From the NCBI RefSeq assembly GCF_965363235.1, contig NC_134851.1, positions 56,176,833 through 56,240,832 on the forward strand: 64,000 nt of DNA. Reading direction: 5' to 3'. Both the position numbers and the translations under genes were made by a program. The stretch is from Mytilus galloprovincialis. Lineage: Eukaryota > Mollusca > Bivalvia > Mytilida > Mytilidae. A model generated the notes under the pieces. That model ran no database searches. It was given only the letters and a program-made list of their open reading frames with translations, and was not told where the DNA came from. Shown in pieces: positions 1-9,680 of the stretch; within the stretch, counting starts at the first letter, position 1, and each line of letters begins with the position of its first letter.

Positions 1-205
1 AAATACTGTCATACAAGTTAGAGGTTTAGCTAGCTGTAAAACCAGGCTTAATTCACCATTTAAAAAATTAAAAAAGTCTATTCAAAGTCAGGAATATGGC
101 AGTTGTTATTTGATCAGTTTGAGTTTTTAATCTTGCAATTAGATTAGGAACTTACCGTTTTGAATTTTCCTCAGAGTTCGGTATTTTTGTGATTTTAACT
201 TTTTG
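1..205 (+). repeat. Dispersed repeat family E copy
   Basis: The segment opens with tgtcatacaagttagaggtt and runs through a gtcaggaatatggcagttgt core to a ttcctcagagttcggtattt end. The same blocks recur in the same order near 16.6, 30.4, 36.7, 45.2, 58.8 and 62.0 kb, and in reverse near 3.1, 6.2, 9.1 and 19.6 kb. No coding potential or target-site duplication was found. A SINE-like or MITE-like nature is inference; the recurrence is seen directly. Confidence 0.65.
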
Positions 206-221
206 TATTGTTTATAGAAGA

Positions 222-407
222 GGGAAGAAAGATACCAAAGGGACAGTCAAACTCATAAATCTAAAACAAACTGACAACGCCATGGCTAAAAATGAAAAAG
301 ACAAACAGAAAAACAATAGTACACATGACACAACATAGAAAACTAAAGAATAAACAACACGAACCCCACCAAAAACTAGGGGTGATCTCAGGTGCTCCGG
401 AAGGGTA
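222..407 (-). mobile_element. 3' tail of a Penelope-like RT element (family A)
   Basis: This block is nearly the same as 27354-27545, where it lies directly 3' of a recognisable reverse transcriptase C-terminus on the minus strand. Here only the tail remains, from a gataccaaagggacagtc block to ggtgctccggaagggtaag. A 5'-truncated retrotransposon copy is the simplest explanation. It carries no gene. Confidence 0.6.
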
Positions 408-714
408 AGTTGTTTTTCGTTTCTCGTTTTTTATAACGATTAGATCATTTGTTTTTACTGTTTGAATAATTTTATCCTAGTAATTTTTTGTTCCGTATAG
501 CTTGCTGTTCGGTGAGTGCCAAGACTCAGTGTTGAACATCATCCTCCTACCTATTATTGTTAAATAAAATGTACATTGTGACTTGAAAATTGAGTTGTCC
601 TATGGGCACTGATGCCACATCTTCTCGTTTATATTGACAAAAAAGTTATCAGTTAGGTAACAATTTCATGAGGACGAAGTTATGATAGAGTGGGATCGTT
701 CAGAAATTAATCTT

Positions 715-880
715 AATATGTTTTTCCTGTGTTGTTTAATCTTTTATGTATATTGTAGTTTTTCGTGATTGTTCAATATTTTGTTTATTGTTGAAGGCCG
801 TACGGTAACCTGTAGTCGTTTATTTCTGTGTCATTTGGTCTCAGTTATTTAAATTTTCAATCATACCACATGTTCTTATT
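715..880 (+). repeat. Dispersed repeat family C fragment
   Basis: A ttgaaggccgtacggtaacc block followed by tctgtgtcatttggtctca matches the 3' half of family C, best seen at 57140-57545. It lies just beyond the 3' end of opsin gene 1. The ends are diffuse. Confidence 0.45.
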
Positions 881-975
881 TTATAGCTTGCTTTTGTTAC
901 AATTCAAACATATCAAAGCTACCATTTGCGTTTTCGGTACACTTCGATAAATACCTTTTATATCAACTGTAAGTA

Positions 976-981
976 TTTATT
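976..981 (-). terminator. Candidate polyadenylation signal of opsin gene 1
   Basis: AATAAA reads on the minus strand about 88 nt past the stop codon of opsin gene 1. The hexamer is common by chance in DNA this AT-rich, so this is a plausible but unproven 3' end. Confidence 0.3.
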
Positions 982-1068
982 TCCCAAAATAGTTTTTAAT
1001 TGTGTTTGTTAGTGAACAAAAGATAACTTGATATTCTATCAATGTACAATAGTCAATTTCATTGTTCA

Positions 1069-2799
1069 TTAGAATACTGTTTGTATTTCGTCATAATTTT
1101 TCTTGGAAGAATGAGCGTGTGTTGTTGTTTCGTCTTTTACATCTACTGTAGTGATCCTTGTTTGTTCAATATTGTTAATATGATGAACTCTATTCTTTGA
1201 TTTAAAGCATGGGTATACATTCAACACATGTTTTCTAAAGACCTTGTTTCGACTCAAATAAACAAATGGTGTAAAAATTCCTGCTACTTTAGTTATCATG
1301 GAAGGTATTGCCATTGTAATGGGATCGATTTCAGCATCCTTATTCAATACTTTCCACAGAAGTAGGACTGCAAATGGTGTGTAACATATCAAGAAGAATC
1401 CTATAAAAGAAAAAAATAGATTTGAAATCACACAAATTCTTCCAATTTGGTTTTCGAATAAAATGATCCTAAAAACGATTCAACAAAATGAAGAAAAATA
1501 ACATTTATTAATTTGGTGCGTTTAATGCGCTTTTCACGATCTTCCTTCATCAAGATCGTTTAACTCAAAATTTGTTTTGAAAGCAAGATAGATCAAATCC
1601 CACAAATATATACTTGTAAAAAAAACGGTCCTAAAAACTAACCTATGATTATGGTCGTTGTCACTGCAAGGTCTTGTTCCATAGTAAGTTTCTTTCGACA
1701 TTGCTTTGCTTTGTAAAAGCATTTCTTCGTCAGATTCGATCTTAAGTGCGCCTTGGAATCTTTCATCACCTTTATTCATTTGAATAAAAGTAAAACATTT
1801 TATAAGAACGATAAAAAAAATAGCCTTTTTTTTATTTATAAAAGTTCGATTAACGACACGTTATAATTTATCTCGAGATTTCTCGACTATTTTTTCATAT
1901 ATCGTTTTTAACATTGAGAACAAATTTATAAACAAGGAGAAAGTGAAAGCATGAACGTATACAGCTATATTCATACAAACAATACATAAATAAATTTTGC
2001 CTTATTTGTATGTCATTTGTTGGCTGATGATATAAATTTCTCATTGTGTAAACGCAGGTTAGTTGAACGAAAGTTTAGGATTGGGCATGTTCACGCACAC
2101 CAAGACGGGTAAGTGTTTTTACAAAAATACTTTGTAGGATATACCAACCTTCGCGTAAATATTTCCATATGAAAATATCATCACAGAAACTGGCATTACA
2201 AAGTAGGTAGCAAAAAGAGCCAAGATGAATGATTCTCCGTTATTGCTATCTCCAACTAGATCCATCGCACACGAGGTACCAACTCCTTCGTACGTGTACT
2301 GGTTCCATCCCAACAAAGGACTAATTGCAAAACCAAATGTAATGAGACAACACACAATTATAGACATGATGCTTGTTGTGGTTGACAGGTATTTTGCTAA
2401 ATTTGGTTGAACAACATATATGTACCGGTCGATGGAAATCATGGTCAAAAGAAGCATTGATGCAAGACTGCAAAACGACATCAAAAATCCGTTATATCTA
2501 CAGCTAGATACACCAAAGAGCCAGACGTTGTTAAAGCAAGACATTACCACCATTGGTGTCCCAAACGTTGTCATTATTAAATTCAAACAACAAATTGCTA
2601 CAATATACAGATTTGATTTAGTTATACGTGTCCTTTCTTTAACCAGGAATACAAAAATGACAGAACCGTTCGAAATGAAAGATCCCAGCCCTGATATTAG
2701 AAGTATCAGACCGAAAGTTAAATGAAACCAAGGTGGCGTTTGTGCAGCTATGAGTTCATGATGGTATTGTATAGTATTTCCTGTTGTATTGCATGACAT
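1069..2799 (-). CDS. Opsin gene 1 (369 aa, three coding exons)
   Basis: Retinal-binding G-protein-coupled receptor of the plasma membrane. Coding exons on the minus strand: 2149-2799, 1643-1769 and 1069-1400 (651, 127 and 332 nt; 370 codons with stop). Visible features: N-glycosylation sequon at Asn4, helix 1 about residues 27-53, disulfide cysteines Cys100 and Cys177, DRY motif 124-126, Glu171 (bovine Glu181 position), Glu247-type acidic residue at the base of helix 6, CYTPFA in helix 6 (Tyr in place of Trp265), Lys297 as the Schiff-base lysine, then TPFVY in place of NPxxY exactly seven residues on, and a YPC palmitoylation-type cysteine. Oddities: Asn103 at the bovine Glu113 position, Ser at site 292, a short C-tail, a weak donor (GTTGGT) after exon 1 and a purine-rich acceptor before exon 2. 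It is divergent from gene 2 upstream. Opsin identity is strong; the subclass (xenopsin, Go/tetraopsin or other) cannot be settled by eye. Confidence 0.92.
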
Positions 2800-2830
2800 A
2801 ATTCACCTTTCAGTTGAGTACGTCTTTATT
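2800..2830 (-). other. 5' UTR of opsin gene 1 after a splice acceptor
   Basis: Immediately upstream of the gene 1 start codon the minus strand reads ttatttctttcag, a good acceptor, followed by about 31 nt of leader. Genes 2 and 3 have an acceptor at the same place, so all three appear to have a separate non-coding first exon further upstream. Confidence 0.6.
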
Positions 2831-2832
2831 CT

Positions 2833-4290
2833 GAAAGAAATAAAATTTCGTCTTTCTTAATAGGATTAACAAAAACTACAACATTTAAACTTTTTATCCA
2901 AGAAGTCTATTCTTTCTATCAATAGATGTTAGATTTGAGTATTTCTAAAAGACACAAGGTAACAAATATTAAAATACTCGAGTTGTTCATAAATAGTCGT
3001 TAAAATTGCCTTATTGTTCCATCAAATATATATAAGTAGAGGTACGTTTTACACTCAAATCTAATCTAACATTTAATTGTCAAAAGGGACAAACTCTGAA
3101 TGATACTGGGCTTCTAAAAAGTAAAAAAAAATATATTGAACTCCGAGGAAAATTCAAAACGGACAGTTACCAGTGAAAGGATAAAATTGCATTATATTGA
3201 CAACAATGTGTGAATAAAACAGATCGAAATAATAGGAAAACAATGTCTAAGATATACACGTCAGTCGGGTATTGCGTCTTCAAAATACTCATCAGGGATG
3301 CTAGAAAAAAATAAAAACAGTATTTATAATTAACAAAAGACCTAAGTATTTATGTAAATTAACCTATTTGATGTATAGAACTGTGAAAAGATCTGCTCGT
3401 CTCCTCAAAACGTTTTGTCTGGCATTGCTTAATTCTTTTATGCCTAAATATTTTGAAATGGAGGCTAAGCATTTTAATTACTTGATCATGTTGATCACAA
3501 ATTTAAATAATAACTGTCGAAAAAAAGTTTTCATACCCTTATTATAAAAATACTTTGCCAAAAAGAAAACAATAATAAAATAATTTGCATTTGTATAGTT
3601 TTTGTTTTAACAAAAAAAAAAACACATTCGGACTTACAGAAAACATATTTATTTTGGGGAAATTTGTAATGGTACCTATATTCCTTTTTAGTCAAATATA
3701 TCATTTAAATTTTATATGTATATGTCTTTTTCGTCTAATTGTTATTGTTTTACTTTAACACGCTTTTCAGTTTTTTTTTATATTATTATACTATATATGT
3801 ATAAATGATTTCAACCAATCTTTAATAACATCGATACAGAAAAGAGCCAATGATATCTTTCTGTACACCCTTGTCATTTAATGTTAGATCATACAAACAT
3901 CAATCTTTTCAATATTTCAAGATTGTTAAAAATGCAAACATTTGATTAAAAAAAGTTTACAGAATTTGTAACCTGCTAGTATGCTAGTATGACATCGTAC
4001 ATATTTTCTTCAGTTACTGTTGTTCGTTGATTTAAGGGTTGAATTTTGTATAAACAAATTAAATGTCTTTATTCTTTAATCTTTTTAAATTGACGTCGTT
4101 CCTTTTCATTTGTGAAAGTGAACTATTAATCATAACATGGTACATAGTACATTATATATATGTTTTGATGCATTGTATCCTCACTATTAAAAATGAAAAT
4201 AAATAACAATAATACAGCAATTCATCAATTAGATATAAGAAAAAGATCTCTCCAGTTTCTATTAACCGTGCCTTAATAATAATATCATAC
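2833..4290. other. Probable 5' intron of opsin gene 1; no gene seen
   Basis: AT-rich sequence without a convincing coding segment. A partial reversed copy of repeat E lies near 3116-3185 (a gaactccgaggaaaattcaaa block). If the candidate leader exon at 4291-4328 is right, this stretch is the first intron, similar in size to intron 1 of gene 2. Confidence 0.35.
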
Positions 4291-4360
4291 CTATGTCCAT
4301 GCGACAATTCTACTCCCACCAATTGAATTGACGTTACAGTAAAATGTTTCACTTTATATA
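4291..4360 (-). promoter_or_regulatory. Candidate TATA box and leader exon of opsin gene 1
   Basis: On the minus strand TATATAAAG (4360-4352) is followed about 60 nt later by a donor-like catag|gtatgat at 4291/4290. Gene 2 has the same order (TATATAAAT, short leader, donor) at 9582-9680. The layout fits, but the sequence similarity between the two leaders is slight, so this is a tentative call. Confidence 0.25.
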
Positions 4361-5179
4361 GATGATTACCTTTCTATTTCATTGTTATTAATTGTTATCT
4401 GTCTGATATCAATGTATTATACGTTGCTAATCGTATTCTCTATAAGAAGAATTATATACATGAGATGACATACGCTATGTCGTTGACTTCATGTTAATTA
4501 ATTTGCAAGTAAAGTTAGATTATGATGCATATAGCATGTAAAGTACTATTTAATATAATGTGTTATAACCTACGACTGAGAATGTAAAATAATATTATCA
4601 GCGTTTTCTTTTCAATTTTGTTACCACAAATCTTAAACATGGTTGTTAGATAATTAAACAGATAACAAATGTTATGTTTTGTATAAGTTAGAACCCATAT
4701 TTCGGTTTAAAATGTGTGAAGTCTAGATTTCAATTGGTAAGAATGCAAATATCAATGCTTTGTCAATAATGGTAAAACAAAATATTTTTCATTTTCCAAA
4801 ATATATCTGCAATTTCACTAACATAATGAAAACAAACAGGTAGTGTATGTTGTTATTTGAAGCCGTTGGCGTTGCCGTTTATTTATATGAGAAAGCTTCG
4901 ACATTGTCAGAGTTCATTTTTAACTTTATTCAAACAACAATTAGTTTGTAACCCGGATTTGTTTTTCCTCTATCGATTTATGAACTTTGAATAGCGGTAT
5001 ACTACTGTTGCCTTTATTTAGATAATAAAAGTGATACTTTATGCATGCTTTTTTTATGCGCATTTTGCAAACTACTGAATTGTATTGTCACTTGATATTC
5101 CATCATCTATATTTTCGACACTATATCTGGATTTTGTTATGACAGTTTTTGTCCTTTCATTGATGCTCAATAGATACAT
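4361..5179. other. Intergenic, AT-rich; family B 3' fragment at 4920-5030
   Basis: No gene is seen. Positions 4920-5030 carry gtttgtaacccggatttg and agcggtatactactgttgcc, the 3' end of dispersed family B, repeated near 29.7 and 30.3 kb in the same direction and near 20.9, 25.5 and 56.7 kb in reverse. Confidence 0.5.
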
Positions 5180-5345
5180 TTTACCAGAATTATAATTTAT
5201 TACGCCAGACGCGCGTTTCGTCTACATAAAACTCATCAGTGACGCTCAAATCAAAATAGTTATAAAGCCAAACAAGTTCAAAATTGATGAGCATTGAGAA
5301 CCCAAAAGTCAAGAACGTTGTTCCAGATACTAAAACTTGCATATG
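5180..5345 (+). repeat. Dispersed repeat family D copy
   Basis: It contains the acgccagacgcgcgtttcgt core and the atcagtgacgctca block that define family D. The 3' third of the full unit (42514-42870) is missing. Confidence 0.65.
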
Positions 5346-5493
5346 TGATGTTGGTGACTTTCAAACATTTCATACTTAACCAAAACTTCTTTACTTATCA
5401 TTAAGTAAGTACTGAAACTTTGGATCCTCATGATATAGCAGTGGTGTGAAGTTGCACTAAATTGAAAGTGAGTAAGATTAACCTTTAAAATTG

Positions 5494-5997
5494 TTTTAAA
5501 AATATGTCATGACGGTGCTTTTCAACACTGTCTATGCGGTAAGGACGTGTCTTAATGTTGATGGCTTTTAAAAATATGTCATGACGGTGCTTTTCAACAC
5601 TGTCAATGCGGTAAGGACGTGTCTTAATGTTGATGGCTTTTAAAAATATGTCATGACGGTGCTTTTCAACACTGTCAATGCGGTAAGGACGTGTCTTAAT
5701 GTTGGTGGCTTTTAAAAATATGTCATGACGGTGCTTTTCAACACTGTCAATGCGGTAAGGACGTGTCTTAATGTTGATGGCTTTTAAAAATATGTCATGA
5801 CGGTGCTTTTCAACACTGTCAATGCGGTAAGGACGTGTCTTAATGTTGATGGCTTTTAAAAATATGTCATGACGGTGCTTTTCAACACTGTCAATGCGGT
5901 AAGGACGTGTCTTAATGTTGATGGCTTTTAAAAATATGTCATGACGGTGCTTTTCAACACTGTCTATGCAGTAAGGACGTGTCTCATTGTTGCTGGC
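5494..5997. repeat. 72-bp minisatellite, seven near-identical copies
   Basis: Units begin with ttttaaaaatatgtcatgac at 5494, 5566 and every 72 bases to 5926. Copies are almost identical; the two outermost share gtctatgc where inner copies have gtcaatgc. Because 72 is a multiple of three, one minus-strand frame stays open through the whole array, giving a 187-residue frame (5485-6048) with a 24-residue repeat (KHRHDIFLKAINIKTRPY and onward) after a short hydrophobic start MKLLLGSVVLF. I do not recognise the protein, and an open frame is expected by chance for such an array, so no CDS is called. Confidence 0.9.
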
Positions 5998-6101
5998 TGT
6001 ACGAAAATGATGATAAAACAACACTACCGACCCCAAAAGCAATTTCAAAAAAGGAGATATTTATGTAACCTGACCAAATCAAACGCTATCAATCAACGAT
6101 A

Positions 6102-6350
6102 CAAGTGAAAGTAGAACTGCCATATTTCTGACTAAGTTCAAGTGAAAGTAGAACTGCCATATTCCTGACTAAGTACAAGTGAAAGTAGAACTGCCATATT
6201 CCTGACTAAGTACAAGTGGAAGTAGAACTGCCATATTCCTGACTAAGTACAAGTGAAAGTAGGACTGCATTATTCCTGACTAAGTACAGGTATTTTCCGT
6301 AGATAAACCCTTGTTTAAAGCTAACTTAACCTCTAAATCGTACCCTATAG
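6102..6350 (-). repeat. Repeat E copy with internal 37-bp array (five units)
   Basis: Units starting caagtgaaagtagaactgcc recur at 6102, 6139, 6176, 6213 and 6250, a strict 37-bp period. Each carries ctgccatattcctgacta, the reversed core of family E. After the last unit the sequence continues as ordinary reversed E (tacaggtattttccgtagat and onward). The array therefore arose inside an E copy. Confidence 0.75.
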
Positions 6351-6844
6351 TTGCTTGCATGCACCTAGTTGATAGTCATAAAATTGGCAATGTGTATGGA
6401 TACATCTACTTATATAGACATTTTATAAAACATTCCTTAATGGCCCAACAATGCTTTCAATTTGTTGGTTTATTATTACAATATTTTATAATTATTTTTT
6501 TTATATTTTTATTCATGTCTATTCCTTGTTTTATTCAACTTTCGGTTTTGTAAAATAACATTCCATGTATGTATTACCCTAAACCATTATGTTTTAAATA
6601 TATAACACTTTCTTCTCTCCTCACTTGAAATCATACAAATGTTATTTTTGTCCAATATTTCATAAATCGATAAGAAGAAGGATGTATATGAAACGATTAC
6701 TTTGGATTATTTTTAGTCGGCACAATATCGAATTGATTTGGGTGTTCAATGCATGTCATTGTCCGTTTACAGACGCAACTACGAGTTGGTTGACCGTTAT
6801 GTATTATCTGTTGAACAGGTGAGGACGCATATATTGCAATCGTC
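6351..6844. other. No gene seen
   Basis: Short AT-rich open frames occur on the plus strand, but none shows a recognisable domain, a splice context or low-complexity-free coding character. Confidence 0.4.
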
Positions 6845-7143
6845 GTAATAACAAAAAATAAAATCACAAAAATGCCGAAAAGCCGAGGAAAACCGTCCTC
6901 TTCTACCCCGAATCTGACCTACCGAATAAGACTTTTCGAAATGTACTAACACGATTTCTTATACTGCTGAATGTTTTTTTAGCCATGGCGTTCCCAGTTT
7001 ATTTCGACTTTTAATTTGAATGTCCCTTTGGTATCACCACCATATAGTAATGATATGATATGATCTACACTTGCATATTTATTGTCTGCTCTATGGTCGG
7101 GTTGTTGTCTCTTTGGCACATTCCCCATTTCCGTTCTCAATTT
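6845..7143. repeat. Mosaic of repeat fragments (E, A tail, and another)
   Basis: In order: a reversed E end (aaaaatgccgaaaagccgag), a plus-strand family A tail (agccatggcgttcccagttt ... gtccctttggtatcac), then a cgggttgttgtctctttggc block that recurs in reverse at 59445-59545. This is repeat debris without a gene. Confidence 0.5.
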
Positions 7144-7298
7144 TATTACGTTTTTGTCTTATAAGTCATTGAAAACTTTGTAAGTTACTATGGAGTTGTT
7201 AATTTGTCTATTGCATTCGAATTGTTAAAATAATGGTTCAGACATTTGAAATATAAAGTTTTAATACTGCATTGATTTGTTGGTATATTTGATTAAGG

Positions 7299-7982
7299 TG
7301 GTACCCAACACTATTACTAAAATTACTAAAATTAATTTGGCTGGTTTAATTTTGATAAAATTTTGACAAAATATTTACTTTGACTCTTTAACAAAAATGT
7401 AAAAATTTCAAAAAATTTGAACCAACCATTTTATCAGAAACATTACACTGGTTATATAGCAGTTTGACACACACCAATTTTGATCACTGATAAGCTTAAT
7501 ATTCCCTTTACAACACAACGTAATTAAAGCTTCACGTTTATCTTTTTGATGATCCCTTTGATATCTTTTCATAACACAATGGCGGACCGATTCATAAATA
7601 CCCTGTGAGGTAAAAAATCCTACGACAATAAAAAAAAGCATAATAGCACAAAACGAAATTACTTGAAAATTGTAAAGAAAAAACATAGATACACAACTTC
7701 AGCATTTAAGGTGTTACCTAACACTACAGGGAGATAGCTCTGTAATATCAGCTAACTGTTTTAATTACGTTTTATTGTGAAGGCAATATAAAGCTTCTGA
7801 ATGATCAAAATTAGTGTTTATCAAACTGCTATATAACCAGTGTAATTTTTCTGATAAAACGCTTGGTTCAAATTTTTTGATTTTTTGATTTTTTTGTAAA
7901 AGGGTCAAAGTAAATACTTTGTCAAAATTTTATGAAAATTAAACGAGCCAAATTGATTTTAGTGTAAGTGTTGGGTACCACC
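7299..7982. mobile_element. Non-autonomous DNA element, long terminal inverted repeats, TTAA flanks
   Basis: The left arm (about 7299-7498) and right arm (about 7797-7982) are reverse complements over roughly 190 bases. The ends are GGTGGTACCCAACACT and AGTGTTGGGTACCACC, with TTAA at 7295-7298 and again at 7983-7986. TTAA target duplication is typical of piggyBac-type transposition, but no transposase is present and the terminal bases are not diagnostic. The central 300 bases hold a reversed open frame of 92 codons that looks fortuitous. Confidence 0.75.
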
Positions 7983-7986
7983 TTAA

Positions 7987-9059
7987 AATACATATTTCAA
8001 GACCATTGCAAATAGTTTTTGGAGTAGACACTTACAATTTTTGCTCTTTTTCTCAGCATGAATAGTACTTTTCGATCAACTTTTTCAGAAAGTTTATTTA
8101 TTTCGATTTAATAGACCAAAGCAAATAAAATACAAAAACAGATCAATACCATCGTATTTGAATATATTCTCAATAACTAATTATTTGTCATGGTTAATGG
8201 TCATGTTTGTTTAAGAAAAAATCATGGCAGCCGTATTTTGTTTTCATTCAACCATTGGTAGGGCATTTATATTCGATTATTTTACCTTGAGCGTTACGAA
8301 TATAAATGCACAACCCATGGTTTAATGAAAACAAATCTACGCCTGCCATGCATTATTTCGATTCTAATAGGACAAATTCGGTAATTTTGTTAACTGTGAA
8401 AGCCCTAAACATACGATACTGGATTTGCTGTTCAGTTTTACCCACTTTTGATATTATTAGTAATATCATATAATTCAATGATTGTTTTTTTTTAATTGCA
8501 TTTGATGGTAAACAAAAGTAATACATATCAAACAGGCCGTCGGTGACCCTATGTGCTATATAAATAATATACTAGACAAGAGCGTATTTTACATTTACTA
8601 GCCGCGTATATATCATATTAGGTAATTGATTAATGTGAAAGAATAGAATAAACATCTCCTTCTAAAGTTATAACTTAAAAGCACATGACGTCTAGTGTGA
8701 TATACAAAGTTAATGTGTTAATTATTAGATAAAACAGATCAATATGAGGATATAGAAATTAGCATCACTAAACTGACATAAGGTCGGAATCACTTATCAT
8801 GTTTATTCCTGTATCTCTTAATTTTGAGATCTTTTTCTGTATTTTATGTTCTGTTTGCCAATTATTCATGTTTTTCTGATTTTATTTTTTTGTTCATTAT
8901 TCTCTCTATTTCAGCACCGTATTTTTTTCTCTTTTTTGATTTGTTTTCACATTTTTTCGCTGCTCATTATCATGTTTGTTGTATTCTATTTTTTCTATGT
9001 TCTTCTTTTCTTTTGTCCTCTATTCTGCAATTATTTCTCGTTATTCTGTTTTGAGAAAA
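7987..9059. other. Intergenic, no gene seen
   Basis: AT-rich, with a T-rich stretch at 8820-9060 that gives overlapping hydrophobic frames. These come from base composition and are not called as genes. Confidence 0.45.
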
Positions 9060-9290
9060 ATCCCATCTAGACATCCATAAAAAGTAAAATCACAAAATAT
9101 ACAGAGTGTCGAGGTAAATTCAAACCGGAAAGTCCCTAATCAAATACCAGGATCAAAAGCTTAAACACATCAAACACATCAAAGGAATTGTCTTGGTACT
9201 GGTATTTGCTTATGCAGATAATGATAGATTAAACCTGTTTTCAGCTAGCTAAACCTCTTACTTGTTTGACAGTCACACTACGTTTATAAA
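9060..9290 (-). repeat. Repeat E copy, reversed and diverged
   Basis: The order aaatcacaaaatatacagag, gaggtaaattcaaaccggaa, cagctagctaaacctcttac matches E read backwards. It lies just upstream of the gene 2 promoter. Confidence 0.5.
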
Positions 9291-9530
9291 AATACTGTAT
9301 ATCACACAGGACGTCAATGGCCTAATATAGAATAGAAATTGCAAGTAACTTGTAACTGGAGAGAGATACAAGTTTGAATTCACTTTTAACATGTACTGAC
9401 CTGTTTATAATATAATATTGACTATCTTATATGTATTTAATACTAACTTAGAACATTGAGACTATGACGTCTTACATTAGGAAATGTCAGTTATAAGTCT
9501 GGTTCATAACATGATACTATATATGGTAAG

Positions 9531-9590
9531 CACGTGACATCGACCAACCAATCAAAACCTCCGACAACATTGAAGGTAGGCTATATAAAT
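9531..9590 (+). promoter_or_regulatory. Core promoter of opsin gene 2
   Basis: A palindromic E-box CACGTG at 9531-9536, a CCAAT-type box (accaatcaaa) near 9547, and TATATAAAT at 9582-9590 lie in order ahead of a short non-coding exon that ends in a consensus donor at 9680. TGACGTC near 9467 could be a CRE-like site. The box order and spacing fit a TATA promoter; factor binding is inferred. Confidence 0.6.
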
Positions 9591-9611
9591 GTTCCAGTTC
9601 TAAATGCTCAA

Positions 9612-9680
9612 TGATCCTGAGCAATTTAATTTGTCAAAAGCAAGGTTCGGTCTACCACCAAAGAAGAGGATTTGAAAAAG
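9612..9680 (+). other. 5' UTR exon of opsin gene 2
   Basis: The start is estimated at about 30 nt past the TATA box. The exon ends gaaaaag|gtaagg, a strong donor. The next acceptor (ttttttttacag, ending 11150) lies 13 nt before the gene 2 start codon, so the leader is split by an intron of about 1.47 kb. Confidence 0.55.

Noticed and set aside
1534-1779. 81-codon minus-strand open frame
   Set aside because: It overlaps opsin gene 1 exon 2 in the wrong frame. The correct frame, entered by splicing, continues the opsin loop 3 and helix 6.
2225-2725. Plus-strand open frames over gene 1 exon 1
   Set aside because: Antisense shadows of the opsin exon; the same kind of shadow occurs at 11466-11726 in gene 2 and 38868-39237 in gene 3.
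5494-6286. Neuropeptide or repeat-protein precursor
   Set aside because: No regular dibasic cleavage sites or amidation signals separate the units, and the neighbouring 37-bp array is clearly repeat-derived, so no CDS is called.
8824-9070. Two overlapping Phe/Leu/Ser-rich frames that look like membrane proteins
   Set aside because: The sequence is a T-rich run; both frames look alike because of composition, and there is no conserved motif or gene context.
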